Below are positions 11,282 to 23,932 of a DNA stretch of 64,000 nucleotides, in pieces (positions within the stretch are counted from its first letter, which is position 1; the number at the start of each line of letters is the position of its first letter). The stretch lies in NCBI GenBank assembly GCA_008704415.1, contig VXIS01000150.1:1-64000 (forward strand), in the 5' to 3' direction. The position numbers and the translations under genes were made by a program. The notes beneath the pieces are model-generated. The model was not told where the DNA came from. It made no database searches and saw only the letters and a list, made by a program, of their open reading frames with translations. The stretch is from Sphaerosporella brunnea (taxonomy: Eukaryota; Ascomycota; Pezizomycetes; Pezizales; Pyronemataceae).

Positions 11282-11860
11282 TTAATTTACCTCGCCCTCC
11301 TCATCCGAATCCCAATAATCAGAATCAAAATCGTAGCACGAACCATCGTATTCCTTACTCGCACCGACCCATCGGTGCAATTTTTCCGCCACGAAGGCAT
11401 CAAAGTCCCATTCCTCCTTAATCAGGTTGCTCTCGTCGCGGTAAACATAGGCAGAGCACTGAACGTCCTCTCCCTCGGTGCCATCGGGATTCAAGAGTCT
11501 CGCCGTGACAACTTCGCGGGTGTACTCGTCACCCTCGAAGGTGTCCAGCCGGCGAATCTCCATGTCTCGGAGGCCGGTCACGTACATGCCTTTGACGGAC
11601 TTCCCGGCCTCCGCGATGATGCCAGGGTAGTCGGCAAAGCGTACTTGGTGCCGGCAGTAGCCGTGCAGGATTGCCTCCTTGATTTGGAGGTCTTGGAAGA
11701 GCCAAGGGTCGGGGTCTGTGGTACGATATATCACTCGGCTGAGCACCTTGAAGCTCATCAAAGTTCCTGTTTCCCTCACTGTGTCAGCAATAGCATCAGT
11801 TCAAAGCCAGCTATGGGGAATATAACCATAGAAAAAGCAGGCATTTTCAGTCTCAGACAT
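11282..11860 (-). CDS. AIG2 / gamma-glutamylcyclotransferase-like protein
   Basis: Exons 11827-11860 and 11282-11766 give 172 residues. The join is supported because it rebuilds the family signature FFYGTLMS at residues 9-16. Downstream, ADYPGIIAEAGKSVKGMYVTGL and LDTFEGDEYTREVV fit the barrel core of AIG2-like proteins. Family members act on gamma-glutamyl amines or peptides; the substrate here cannot be read from the sequence. The C-terminal tail is acidic and aromatic (DFDSDYWDSDEEGEV), common in fungal members. Small cytosolic enzyme, with no targeting signal seen. Confidence 0.85.
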
Positions 11861-12842
11861 CGTATTGTGTGGTTGAATATAATGTTCTATGAGTTGTGTG
11901 GTTGAAATCAAAGCTGTTGTGCTATGTGTTGATGCTGGAAAAACTGGGCGGTTATGGCATCGTTAAATACCCATCTTTCGACTTAGTCCGGCACTGAAGA
12001 AATTCAAACGCTTATACTAAATTAAGAATATAATGTTTGAGCTTTTAAAGGGCCAAAAGTGACTGGATGAGTTGTGTCAATGACGATGATAAGCAAAGCA
12101 AGCCGTCGAGGCTTTCCGACGGATACTTTTCTGGAGAGTAGAAGTGAAAACAGTCTTCGAAAATTTACTGGGTATCACTTGATATATGATCCAGACCGAT
12201 TCAAAGAAACATATAGAATCTAGACAGTGGTCCAAAGTAAGCAGTTATCATTAAGCATATATTGGAATAGCACTTGGGAAACGATAGGTTGTACAGGCGT
12301 ACGTGGCCCTTCGATCTCGATTTCTTCATTGTCGTCATTGTGTTAAATTTTGTTTATTCCATGTAAGCATCAGAAGAAGCAGTAGTCTTATGAAGGGGAA
12401 AAGTACAAGATGCAGAAGCAGTGCCCATAGTATGTCAAAGATGTATGAAAAAAAGAAAGGGGAAAAATATACACCAATCCAAAGCCAAGCAAACCACGCC
12501 CCACCCCATTCCCCATCCCCCATCCCCCATCCCCTTAAAAATTCAAAAGCAGAAGGGTATATAAAATTTGAAGAGAAATATAGGGAAAACCAAATATGAG
12601 CGCCAAAACCAAATGCTCGCACGTATTCGCTAAATGGGACTAGGCCAGCACAGAAGAAGAGAAAATTACAACGGTTAAGAAAGCAATAAAAAAAAATATG
12701 TGGTATCGAGTGAGCACATGCATCGAATGAGGAGAATTAAGTAAAGGGGTGTTCAAAAAGAAGAGGGCGAGAATATAGTAGATGAAAACACCCCAGATTC
12801 CAACCATAACCATGACCGTCGTAACGGCATCTCTCGTAGTCA
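11861..12842. other. About 1 kb without a supported gene
   Basis: AT-rich in places, with CCCCATCCCC repeats near 12505-12535. A hydrophobic minus-strand frame at 12335-12622 has no homology and was not accepted. The right side is the 3' flank of CYK3. Confidence 0.6.
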
Positions 12843-15800
12843 TTAAACCACCTGCCACTCTCCATAAACGCACCATCTGGCGCTGCGATCCGCCAACACT
12901 AAGGCGCTCCATCGGCCCCTCTCACCGCATTTGATAATAGTCTCCCATACCATACCATCATCGTTGGGGTCTGATTTCTTTATCAACCGCAAAATTTTCC
13001 CGCTGGGCGTTTGTATGCCCAGTTTTGCGGGCTTTGTGGGCATTATTCCGTTTGTCTGAACTGGAGACATGCTGGAGCCGTCGCTGGGACTCTGGCGAAC
13101 GGCGAAAACAAACGTGTTGTTGACTGCCAACTTGGCACATTGAGGCTGCGTAACATAAAGATCATGGCGTTGCGCGTGCGGAGTGGGATGCCGGATTAGG
13201 AAGTCATAGGGCGGGTTTTCACCAGTGTGATATATGGGGAGTGCGAAAGCCAGGGGATGAGGATTGTTTGAGATGGAGAGCTAGATACAGCAACATCAGC
13301 TTTCATGCATTCTTCCCTGAAAGGGAAAGGGTGCAAACCATTAGTCCTCGTGTGCCCGCATAGATCTTGAGCACTCCGTGGCCCTCGTTTCCTGGCAGAA
13401 CTGCCTTCACCCTGTACACTTTCACTCCGTTTTCCCAAAACGCCTGCGCGAGGGCAGGCTTCTTGATGACCTCACCGGTCTCGAAAACGTCGCCATCTTG
13501 ATCGATTGCAAAGCCATTGGCCTCCACTTCTGCAACGCATTCAATGTCCGCTGGTACACTAAACTCAAGTTGTACCACTTCTAGGTCCTCCATGCGGATC
13601 AAGCTGGTGTCATAGTTGATCATCTGGATACCATGCTTAAAGAAAGGTGGGCAAGCACAGGGCAACGCCAACAATATGGGAAGAGGCAATGGTGGAACCA
13701 TGTGCTGCTGGTCCATTCTAAGAGGGATGTGTGTCCAGCAAAATTCGCTCGGTCTGGTAAGGAAATAAAAGAACTCAGCCTGGGTGACTGGTGCCCACGA
13801 GTACATGTATCGACGCGGATGGGTTGGGGAAGCGAGTGAGCAGTCCATGAACCGCCACTCGCCATCCACTACCACCGCATTCCACCAATGGTTGTGGCGC
13901 GGCAACGACTCGACGTCAATAGCCTCACCTGGTGCCTTGAGGAAGCCCCGGATGACATCGCACTGGATACCGACAGCGACACACATCGCTTGGACCAAAA
14001 CAGCAATTTCCTCTGGCGAGCCTTGCTTCTGGGAGAGGACTCTGCGAGTGTCCACATCTCCAGGGCCATATTCACCATCCATAGGACCGCCAGGGTGCTC
14101 CCATGCTATCTTTTCAGAGACCCAAGTGAAAATTGCACGTAACCGTTGCACGTCGCTGCGGTATGGTCGACAGACATGGTGCGAGGCCAAACTTTCCGGC
14201 GTTGTAAACGGCGGTAAGTTGCCGATAAACCTCGATGCTTTGTCAACCAGTCCCAAGCTTGCGGTCTCAAAGTTTTGCGGGTTCTTAACGATGGTACCGT
14301 CCACCGCTTCATCACCATCCACATCTTCATCTAAAGCATCCACGGGTCGCAACACGGGGTGGTCCATCATCTGTTGTTTCTCCTGGCGTTCTATGCGCTC
14401 ATTTCTAGAGAGTGTATTTGCTCGGTTAACGTCCCTTCGAACCTGCATCCAGTCCTGACCGTAGGCTTGAGTTCCTCTTCCACCTGAAATTCCAGTGGAC
14501 ATTGTGTTGGATGGGAATTGCTGCTGTGATGGAGATTCCGCCAGGTTCCTGACAGACGCTGCGCTCGTTTTGGCACTGTTCAAGATCTTCTTGAAAAAGT
14601 TTGCCTTTTTCGGCTTTGGAGGCGCAAGCCCACCAAGCCCACCAAGCCCACCACTGCTCCCTTCGGGATTTGCGGTTCCTGCTCCCCAAGTTTGACCACG
14701 CTTGCGCGGGACAGGCCCCGCTACAGAACCAGAAGTTGTGCTATAGTAGGCCGATGGAGCTTCCGGTCGGCCGCCAAGGGTAGCTGAAAACCGAGGTGAA
14801 GCACGCCCGGTAGTCTCTACTGTGCTGTACGATTTCTTGTGTTTCTTTCTTGCGAAGCTACCAGCGCTAGTCGCAGAGATAGCCCCTGCGCTTGATCCGG
14901 TCATTATACTTGCGTTTGTCAAAGCAGTGGAGTTCGTGCTGTTCGTGCTATTCGTGCTGTTCGTGGTTGAAGAGTGGTTCGAAGTCGACTGAGAAGAAAG
15001 GGTCTCCACGCGGGACAATGGTCTGAACGGCCTGGGCCGGAACATTTTGGCTGGGCTGGCGCTTCCGGTCCGAAGGTCATAAAGGATGCTGGCATTTCCC
15101 GCTGCCAGCACGTCATGCGCTGATTTGCGAGTTCTCAAAGCAGAATCACCCGTTCTTGGTCGTTCGCTATAGCTGGAAAACTTAGCCGGCGTTGGCGGGG
15201 GTATGTCGTTGTCTATTATGCGCTGACTCGCATCACTCGCCATCTGAAACCTCCGAAGACGGTCTTCCATCCTCTCGGCATAGTTACTCGAGTGCTCTAT
15301 AGGATAAACAGGTAAACCATTTTCGTCCTCTTCGTCCTCATATTCATTTCTACCTGCAATTCCGAGAGAAGTTTCTGGTCGTATGAAGCGTTTTTTGGGG
15401 CTTGGACTCTGGGAGTATATCTCTCCGAACGATTCGGGGCCCCATGGAGTCGCCGGAGTAAGTGGCCGATCATGTGAGGTTGACATGTGCTCCAAGCTCT
15501 CCATAACATCCTCCATGGCAGATCTCAACGGACTTGGTGTCTGCCCGTTTGGCGTTGGCACCCGTGAGCCGGAGGGAGTAAGCCGTCCATCATGTCCTGG
15601 CGGCAGCGGCGAAGCAGACCGATGCGGCGGAGGCATAGGAGAGGTCGATCTGTGAGGCGGGGGCATGGGAGAAGCTGAGCGATGTGCTGGAGGCATTGGA
15701 GAAGTCGATCTATGCGGAGGCGGGTGGGGCGAAGTACCTCTTCGATGGACTCGATGTGGAGGCGGAGCTGGTGGAGGGGGTGACATATCCATATCATGAG

Positions 15801-16455
15801 GGTCATACATGTATGGATTCGGGGAGGCCGCGCGATGATGATGCCTCGTTGACGGCGCCGGCGATACCGCCCTGAAATGCGAAGGCGCTGGAGAAACAGC
15901 TCTATGGTACGGATTAGGAGAAGCCGACCTGTGGTAGGGATTCGGCGAAGCGCCACGAGATATCGAGTCATGATGGGGTGCCGGCGAGCGCGACCTTCCT
16001 GTCCTCGACCTCGGGCTTCCACCATAGTTATGGGGATTGGGCGACGCGCCTCGCCTTGAACGTGTCGACGGCGCTGGAGATGCCGCCCTCGACCTTCTCC
16101 CTCCATCAGGACCAAGCATGGATGGGCTTGCTTGCCGGGATGGTGGTCGCGAATGAATACCAGGCCGCTGGTAATTCTCTAGCACCTCTACATAGTTCGA
16201 GGGGAACAGTCCAACAGTCTTGTTGCGCCGTAGCCTCCCCATCCACCACTGGCCGTCGCCCGCGTTCAGACATTCGATGAGGTCGCCTTCAACGAAACCG
16301 AGGTCGCGCTTTGTCTGTATAACGGTCAGCCCAACTGCTCGCTCGCATTCGCGCTCAATGCGATGGGGGCAGGGTTCGCATACTTCTCCGCCCCATGAGT
16401 AAATCGCCTTGCACATGCAAGGGAAGGTTGGTAAAGGTCTGCCAGCACCGGGCAT
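12843..16455 (-). CDS. CYK3: Cytokinesis protein Cyk3 (SH3 plus transglutaminase-like)
   Basis: Exons 16384-16455, 13339-16314 and 12843-13280 give 1161 residues. The first intron (69 nt) is free of stops but interrupts the SH3 domain; removing it gives the family sequence YSWGGE-TKRDLGFVEGDLIECLNAGDGQWWMGRL. A long disordered region follows, with tandem HRS(T/A)SP(M/L)PP repeats (about 15600-15730) and many SP sites. The transglutaminase-like domain covers roughly residues 740-860: His in RHNHWWNAV and Asp in FMDCS are kept, but the usual Cys-containing RGCAEEYA-type segment reads QGSPEEIA. The last exon holds the conserved C terminus (RHPTPHAQRHDLYV, CGERGRWSALVLADRSARWCVY). Cyk3 acts at the contractile ring and in septum formation. 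Confidence 0.92.
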
Positions 16456-18646
16456 TTTGGTGTTGGGGGAGTATGTATAGTAAGGGTTTGGCGCCTTGAG
16501 GAATTTAGGGAGAGGAGGCTGGGTTGGAAGTTCGTGTGTTTTGGTGTAATTATCGTTTCGCGTGAGAATGAATTAACGATGGACGTTTGATTGGCGGATA
16601 TAGTCCGATTGACCTTTGGTGAATGGATCTCAAGTAACGATGGGAGATAGTAGATAGAGAGTGGATTGGTGTTTGGGGACATCAGTGACACGCTGGGCTG
16701 TGGGAGGGAATTGATTCCGTCCGTGTCCGGGGGGGGGGTGGGATGGCAGTGTTTGGGACTCTTGGGGGGGGGGGGGGTGGTTGCTGTGGGAACAGGCGAA
16801 ACACACACACAAAAACAGCCCCCTCGATTTTCGCGAATAGGGCAGCAGACAGCAGGGGGGCTGGAGCTGAAGCCGCGGGACTTCAAGCGGTGGTGCCGAG
16901 CGGAGCGGCGTGCAGCCACACGATCAGGCTAACTAAGAATAGATGCATCTGCTGTCTGCCGCTGCAGCGCGAGGGGTACTTAAGCGGGCAGGCGGGTCGG
17001 CGGCGATCGGTGGGAGACGCACCTCGTAAACAACTGCTGCAGACCAGACGAGACAAGCCGCGTCGCTTAGTCGCACAGCGATGAATGGGGAGTTGCGACA
17101 GGGGCGAGCACACCTTGCCTCTTTGAGGCAAAACCATTCCTTTTGTGGTCGCTTCTGTGGCTTACCACGCAACTTCAAATTTTACTTCAACTTCATCGAC
17201 TGCCCACTCAACACCACAATTTACTGACCACTCGCCATCCATTGTATTGGATTCACCAAATGGAATGCTTCCCATTGCTATCAAAACTGAGAAAAAATGT
17301 GGTGGTTCGATGAAGTTGACTTTTGTGTTTTTCCCCCGCAAAAGGCGGTCGGCGGAAAAACCACCTCCTCGCGCCGTGTGCTACTTCATCTCACCGCAAC
17401 AAAAATACGGCACCAGCTTGGGGCGATTAAAAGGGAGGCTTTCGCTTGAAAAATCTATCGCTCCGGATTTAAAAAAATCTGTGTTGACGTGGAGTTATTC
17501 CTTTCTGAATTGGCGGTGTTGGTTTGTCCTCGCGATTTTTCCAAGTCCCCAGCATCCCTGTCGCAACGCATGAATCGCTCCCGATGAATGGCGCCTAGGT
17601 ACTTCGCTAAGGGGCGTGCATGGCATGACGTTGTGAATGTTATGCATGCGTGGAATCTTGTTGGATCCCGACTCAAACTTGGGCTGCATGTTTACAAGTG
17701 CCAAGGTCAGATCAACGCTTTGGCTCTTTTTCAAAGAAAAGAATGACAATGTGAGTCACATGATATCACTCGGACAAGCCGCTGATCACCACCGGAAATT
17801 TTGCCCGCTGGAGCCCTTGCAAGCCTTCCCGGACGACCGGATGGAACACTTTTTGTCAATTCCACGTGGTCCCATGATTGTGATCATGACCGTCAAAAAT
17901 ATCCGCTGTTTCAACGTGACAGCAGAGTGTGGACAAATGATTCACCGTGAGATTTCCGGCCAGCTAGTAATTATAATATATAACTCAAATCAACCCCCAT
18001 TTTCTCTAGTAACTCGCCGCACCTCTATCGGAAAGCCAGTTGAAATCGGCAGTGGTACATAGACGAATCCCAATTGGACCGACCTCTGGCAGAAACCGCC
18101 CCCCTCCTCCCCCAGGTCCCTGTATCATCACGACCCCGTCCCGCACATCCGCCTCTGTGAAGTGCTATTACTTTCCCTCTGCCTCCGATATAGACAATAC
18201 ATCCATCCCAATAGTGATACGGTAACAGTCAAAGAAAAAGCACAGCCCTATAAAACACCCACTGGGTCGGTCGGTGACCCTCTTCGGCATGAAATGAATA
18301 CAGATATTGCAGTGCCTGATTCTCGTCGGCGTGTTCCGTGTGAGTGGTGAATATGCTTTCGTCCCTGTGTACTTGTATGTGTTGGATTGAAAGGTTGGTG
18401 ATCAAAAGAGTTCACATGGCATCACTCGGCCGGTGTGCCGCGAAACGAGGCGGCCACCCATGGCGGCCGAAAAGTGGTGATTCGTCTGCTGTCTTTGGAG
18501 GAAGAGCATGTTTGTAAAGCGTATCTTGATTTGCAAAGTCTAAAGACAAAAGAAGACAGGCCAAGAACCGAAAAAACCGCCTTCCCCTTCACCCTTCGCC
18601 GCAAACCGGGTATGAAGCATATCCTACACCATCCGCGCCACACCGT
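16456..18646. other. 2.2 kb without a supported gene
   Basis: Contains C/G homopolymers (about 16727-16736 and 16765-16778) and an ACACAC run near 16800. Several frames of 60-200 codons are open, but none resembles a protein family or shows convincing splice joins. It holds the CYK3 promoter side and the SDH3 3' flank. Confidence 0.6.
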
Positions 18647-19302
18647 TTACGCAAAGAAAGTCAAATACGTCACCGCGAACGCCGAGCTGGCGAGCACCAC
18701 GTAACCAGTGCGGTAAACACCCTTGATCGTCAACTCCTTCGCGGTATCCCAGATCAAGTGGCGGACGCCGTTGAAGCAGTGGAAAGCGAACGGAGTGGCA
18801 AAGGTTGCCTTGATGGCCAGCTTCACGGCCACAGGTAGGGCGGCGACGGCCGCAGCGATGGTAGCGCTCTCAAGGTGTAGGCCTAGCCATGGCGCAACAG
18901 CGTACGAGATTCCGAAGAGGTATACGGTTCCCGAAAGCAACACTCCGGTTATACGGTTCGCTGAGGACATGTACCAGGTCAACTGCGGCTGGTAGATGCT
19001 CAAGTGGGGAGCAATGGGGCGCTTCTGGCGCTGGGAAACGAGGAGGGAGTGCGCCTCGGCAGCGGTGGTCGGGGTTGTTGATGCTGCGGAACTGCGGGGA
19101 CAGTTAGCGCTGGGCTTTCTGTGGTGACGAAGGATGGGCAAGGTACCGAGTCTGCAGGCGGGGGAGGAGGAAGGAAGCAGCAGCGGGCTGACGGTGCGAC
19201 ACTGCTTGCTGTTAGCATGCGTGGTGGGGTAGCGGGAGCGGGGGAGGGCGGTTAAAACATACGCTGCGAAGCAGCGCGGAAGGCGGTGCGGGAGAGTGAC
19301 AT
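18647..19302 (-). CDS. SDH3: Succinate dehydrogenase cytochrome b subunit (complex II)
   Basis: Exons 19263-19302, 19147-19201 and 18647-19091 give 179 residues. The joined N terminus (MSLSRTAFRAASQ...) is Arg/Ser/Ala-rich and nearly acid-free, a mitochondrial presequence. The mature part has RPIAPHLSIYQPQLTWYMSSANRITG, the SdhC signature, three membrane segments, and HCFNGVRHLIWD with the heme b-ligand His region. The protein anchors complex II in the inner membrane and helps form the ubiquinone site. The exon 2 acceptor has alternatives; I chose a CAG acceptor that keeps the phase. Nearby HapX-type regulation is a plausible link because succinate dehydrogenase is iron-rich, but no site was proven. 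Confidence 0.92.
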
Positions 19303-20588
19303 TATGGCGGCGGGACTGTTCCTTCAAATGCGGCGATGTTGAATTGAGGAGGTGTTGCTGCAGTCAGATTGGGGGAAAGGTGGTCCGTCCGGCTTTCAGT
19401 TCAGCAGCACCAGATCGGGCAGCGGCACCTCGGCTAAGCAGCAAATCCCGGCGCTTGACCGATTATTCAGGCGGCCTCCAATTGGCCGCCGATGCCAAGG
19501 CGACTTACCCGCCCACGCCTATAAAAACGTCGGAAAACTTCCGAATACATTTCTTCCTTTTTTCCTTTCCCAAGAACTTTGGCAATTCGCACACCCCACC
19601 TACCTTTTGCCTCCAAGGGCTGGAGCTTGTGCAGCGATCCCATCTTGCTCAACGTTTTGTTGGGCGCTTCAGGGAGTCGTTAAATGTTCTGAGATCGAAC
19701 ACCTCTTTAATCGCGCAGTTTTTCTCGTGAATAGATGAGCATCATGCGTTTCATGATGAGGTGACAGACCTTTTGGGAGTGAAGCGCTTCGCTGCATGGC
19801 GACAGACCCATAGATATCTAGAGCGCGATTGCTCGCTGTGGTTCTCGGTGAATTTCCCGTTTGATGTTCAGTTCAACGGCCGAGTGACCTGAAGTGATCA
19901 AATGGGCCACAACGTGACCCGCGGGCTTCGTACACGCAACAGCTTCTGCAACTTCTCACTCTTGGCTGAAGATGTGATGGATTGGGTGTGGGGCGATGTC
20001 TTTGCCCATGAAAAAATTATCGTACACGTGCAGTGTAATTTTAGTCCAATCACCCATTCCCTCCCACGTCTTCATTATCATCAAGCCGGGCGTGGTGAGC
20101 GGGCTGTCTGGGCTTCATTCCTTCGGCTGGCAGCTTAAGAGAGCCATGGCTTTTGGGGCTGACTATTGAGCACCCTTTCAGGAGGCAAAATTTCAGATAA
20201 TTTCCAACCTCGTCCTCAAAGGCTGAATTTTTAGAACCAGAGGAAGGTGTTTTGTTGGGTAGCTGAAGATGGCTACTTTAGCTGTAAAACGGCAAAGTGG
20301 CGAATCTTTTTGTCCCCTGACTGTATCTACTTGCCCAGTACCTTTACGGAGTGAAATTCAAGCGAGGCAGCCACGAATGGTGATGGTGTGGTGAATGGCG
20401 GGCCACCTGCAATTGGTGGAGCAAAGATATTTATGGTCTGTACATCAATTGAAATTGTTCTATTTGTACTCAGAAGCGTGAAACCTGCAAGCGAAGCAGC
20501 CCGCCAGTCCAGCCGTCAATGGCTGCAGCCCAAACACAGCCCAAACACTCCGCCCGTCTTTTTAGCAGCCCAATGGCAGCCCGAAGGG
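19303..20588. other. 1.3 kb spacer upstream of SDH3
   Basis: No supported gene. A CCAATTGG palindrome at about 19477-19484, some 180 bp before the SDH3 start, could be a CCAAT-box (CBC) site. Confidence 0.55.
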
Positions 20589-23429
20589 CTAGCTGGCCAC
20601 TAGGAATCCCTCATCCAGCTCTTGTCGCTTCTTTTGTGTGGCTGGCTGTGAGAGAAGGTAATCGAGCGTGTATCCATTCTCGTCGCCCCTGGAGAACCTG
20701 TTAGCACCAGTCGGTATATGAGATAAGGGTAGCGGCTTACAATGCGGCGACTTCATTTTGCACCTTCTTGAGTGCTCTGATAACCCTTCTCATCTCGGCT
20801 TCTACCTCCGCGCGGTTCTCCTTGACCCATCTACCATGGCTTTCAAAGATCGCCTCAACCCACACGAGTCCAAATTCCATATGCGGCCCCTCCTCTATGA
20901 AGCCCGTTACGAATCTGAGTAATCTGGATAGATATACTCTTGGCAGCCCGCCGACCACCAGAGGAACGTCGTCTGCCGGAATACTTTCGTATACCTGGTG
21001 GATCAAGTATTTCTCATTGAGACGGAAGGCCATTACCAAGGCCTTGAGGTAGTCCTTTTCGACATTGAGGGCGTGCAAAGTAGTGGCGGGGGTAATGTCG
21101 ACGTCAAGATCGAAGGGGTCAAACATGAGCGTGTTGTCTAGGGAGTAGATCATCAGTCCCTCCGTCGTAGCAGCGGCGAAGGAACGGCCGGTGGGAGAGA
21201 AGCTAAGGCCGGTGACCCGGATCTCAGGGCGGACTTTTCGTGAGGACATGTCGCCCCTAGTGGCACCAGGCAGTGTGCGGTCGATACGGTCCTCGAGATC
21301 GGAGGCTTCGCCTTGGTCGTCTATCAGTTCCATGGGACCGGCTTCGGTGAGGTTTTTCGAATTGAGGAACTCCTGTGTTCCGTCGAGGGACAAGTTTACG
21401 GAGACGGTGAATTTCTTGACCAGGCTCCCTGTGGCTACATCATATAGGCAGATATATTTGCTGTTTCCGGCTGCGAGGACGCATGTGCCGTCTGCACTGT
21501 AGGCGATCGTTGTGAAGTGCTTGGTTGCGGGATTGCTGGCAGCAGTTCGGCGGTCTGATACTTTGCGGCCTCCAGAAATATCTTTCTTGCCGTCAACGTG
21601 TCCAAGTTGCTCCGCTGTTTCAATTTCCCAGAACGTGAGCTGGCCATCGAGCGTGCTGGCGGTGAGCTGCTTAGAGTCTGGTCGGTGGATTACGGCCAGG
21701 ACATCGGCCTGCTGTGGAAGCGGCTCGCTGGTCTGCGTGCGGGTGAATATGCTCCATACCCGGACTGTGCGGTCCCAACTACCAGAAACTAGCGAGGAAC
21801 CATCAGGTGCGAAGCTGAGTGATGATATTGGTCCCTCATGCCCGGATAGCCGCTCCAGAAGCTGGCCGGTCTGGACGTTCCACAGGTGAATGTCGAAGCT
21901 ATCCAAGCTACCAGCACACACTATCTCGCCGCTGCCATCGACGGCTAAGCATGAGAATTGTAGTCTGCTAGGCGCGGTGAAGGTCTTGAAGTTGCGGTAT
22001 CGGATCAGATCCCAGGCCCTGACACTGCCGTCCAAACTAGCGGAGAAGAGCAGATTTCGGACACTGAACTGAATTGCTGTCACTCCGGAGGTGTGCTCTG
22101 TGAATGTCACGATGCAGAAACCGGATGTAGCATCCCAGACCTTGATCCGTCCATCATCTGCCGCTGTCACGATCCGCTGTCCATCAGACGAGTACGCAAG
22201 GGTGTTCATGGCGTCGTAGTGACCCTGCTGCTTGATGACATATGATTCTGACTGCCACTCCCACACCAGCAACTGACCCAGCTTCGAAGCGCCGAATGCC
22301 AGCCACTCCCCCGAAGCATTGATGGTAACAAAGTCAATGCCGTTTTGCGAGATGCTTAAGGTGTGGATCATGTTGAACTCCGGAAGCTCGTACAGCCCGA
22401 ACACGCCGGTCGAAAACCCCACCACTAGCAAATTCAATTCCTTATGGAAGGCTGCACATTTGACCTTTGCGTTGTTCTGCAGGAAGTAGTTGCGGTGGAC
22501 AACGTACCACCGCTCTATCCGCTTCTCCTCCGCATCCTCCTCCTCTGACTCCTGTCCCGGCTTGGTCGTGTATTGCCATTCGCACAACGTCCCGTCCCGA
22601 CTGCAGGTGTAGATCTTCTCCTGGTCCTTTGAAAACCACGCCCCCACCACCGAATCCTTGTGGCTGGACAGCGCTGTGGGAACGAATCCTTCCGTCGGGT
22701 TCAGCGACCACACTCGCGCCGTCAGATCCTTCGAGGTCGTCAAAAAGAACCTCGAATCGCCGGACCACGTGATGCTGTTGACTGAGTCGTAGTGTCCAGT
22801 ATATTCTCGATGCTTGATGAACGGCGCAAACTCGCGCTCCTCATTGTAGCTCGGTGTACGCCACACTTCCGTCTTGCGCCCCGCCGCCACCGCAAAATTT
22901 GTGCCATCGGGCGAGAATTGGAGGTCGTGCACTACCGACTTGAAGTTGAAGTGGTGAAGCACCGTTCGTCGGACGAAGTTTGTCAGGATCGCGCGGCCAT
23001 CTAGCAAACGAATCCTTTAGTACCCCAAAGTTTTTCACCGAGTAGACGCACGCGCGATACCTTCGTCGACCGAAAGAAGCAGCGTTCCCTGCGGCGACAG
23101 GGCTATCCGAGCAATGTTCTTGCGGTGCTCGAAACCGAATGTGAACGACTTATTGCTGAGAAGATAGCATCAGTCAATTGGGCATGCTCATGCAATTTCT
23201 GACAGGCAAGGGCCACGACGAACTTTACAAGATCAAAGCATGTCACTTTGTTGCCCACGGGCGATAGCAGAGAATTGCCATCTGGCGTAAAAACGAGATT
23301 TCCACTGCAGTAGACCGTTCCGAGCAGGTTTGAAAACTGAACGGCTCAATTCTGGTCAGCAGGCGATTCGATCGAGATAGAAAAAAGCATTGCGAGGAAA
23401 GATGCACGTACATTAAATCCGACCTTCAT
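20589..23429 (-). CDS. PWP2: Periodic tryptophan protein 2 (U3 snoRNP / UTP-B subunit)
   Basis: Five exons: 23412-23429 (18 nt), 23224-23336, 23061-23155, 20741-23000 and 20589-20697, all in phase, 864 residues. The joined start MKVGFNFSNLLGTVYCSGNLVFTPDGNSLLSPVGNKV is the family N terminus (shown here across two exons), and DEDGRAILTNF joins exons 3 and 4. WD40 repeats fill roughly residues 10-690 (for example GHEGPISSLSF, SGSWDRTVRVWS). A helical Utp12 domain follows, and the last exon adds the tail ENGYTLDYLLSQPATQKK. Pwp2 is a UTP-B subunit of the nucleolar small-subunit processome, needed for early 18S rRNA cleavages. It is divergent from CDC12, with 503 bp between start codons. Confidence 0.93.
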
Positions 23430-23932
23430 GTTTTTTACACCAGATATCACCAACTCTGCAGGGCGCACCGAAGGTTGGATAACTTTTTTGTGCGGCTCTG
23501 CTGCTGACAATGGGCATTGTGCCGCCCGCCCCTAACCCTGCACCAATTTCACAGCACATCGCGCTAAGCCGCGTTAAGCCTCAGCGAGGGCTATGCGTGG
23601 CTGGCTGTCTCGTCTCGTCTCGTCTCGATCCCCTCCAACGCCAATTTGCCTTGGCAGTGAAAGCACGGGGAGCCGTCAGGGGTCAACGCTGAAGGAGACT
23701 CAATTCAATTCCCTTGCGGTTTGGTGGAAGCCCCCCCTTTCCACAGCTCTCGTCGCGAAGTGCAGGAAACATTCCTACCTAAACCTCCACCCTCAACCCG
23801 TCAACACACGCCCTCGGAAGTATATTGATCGATACTGCATAATATCGCACACTCGTTCTGACTTCTCGGCAGAACAATTAACCGACCCCTCTTTGCATTC
23901 TTTAGAAACAACACCCACCACCCCCCGTCACA
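23430..23932. other. Shared PWP2/CDC12 promoter region
   Basis: 503 bp between divergent start codons. Contains a short TCTCG array (about 23608-23627) and a pyrimidine-rich stretch just before the CDC12 ATG. Confidence 0.6.

Noticed and set aside
12335..12622. Hydrophobic 95-codon minus-strand frame
   Set aside because: Aromatic-rich low-complexity translation of AT-rich sequence, with no family match.
17637..18062. 141-codon plus-strand frame in the CYK3-SDH3 spacer
   Set aside because: No homology, no plausible splice partners, and composition like the surrounding non-coding DNA.
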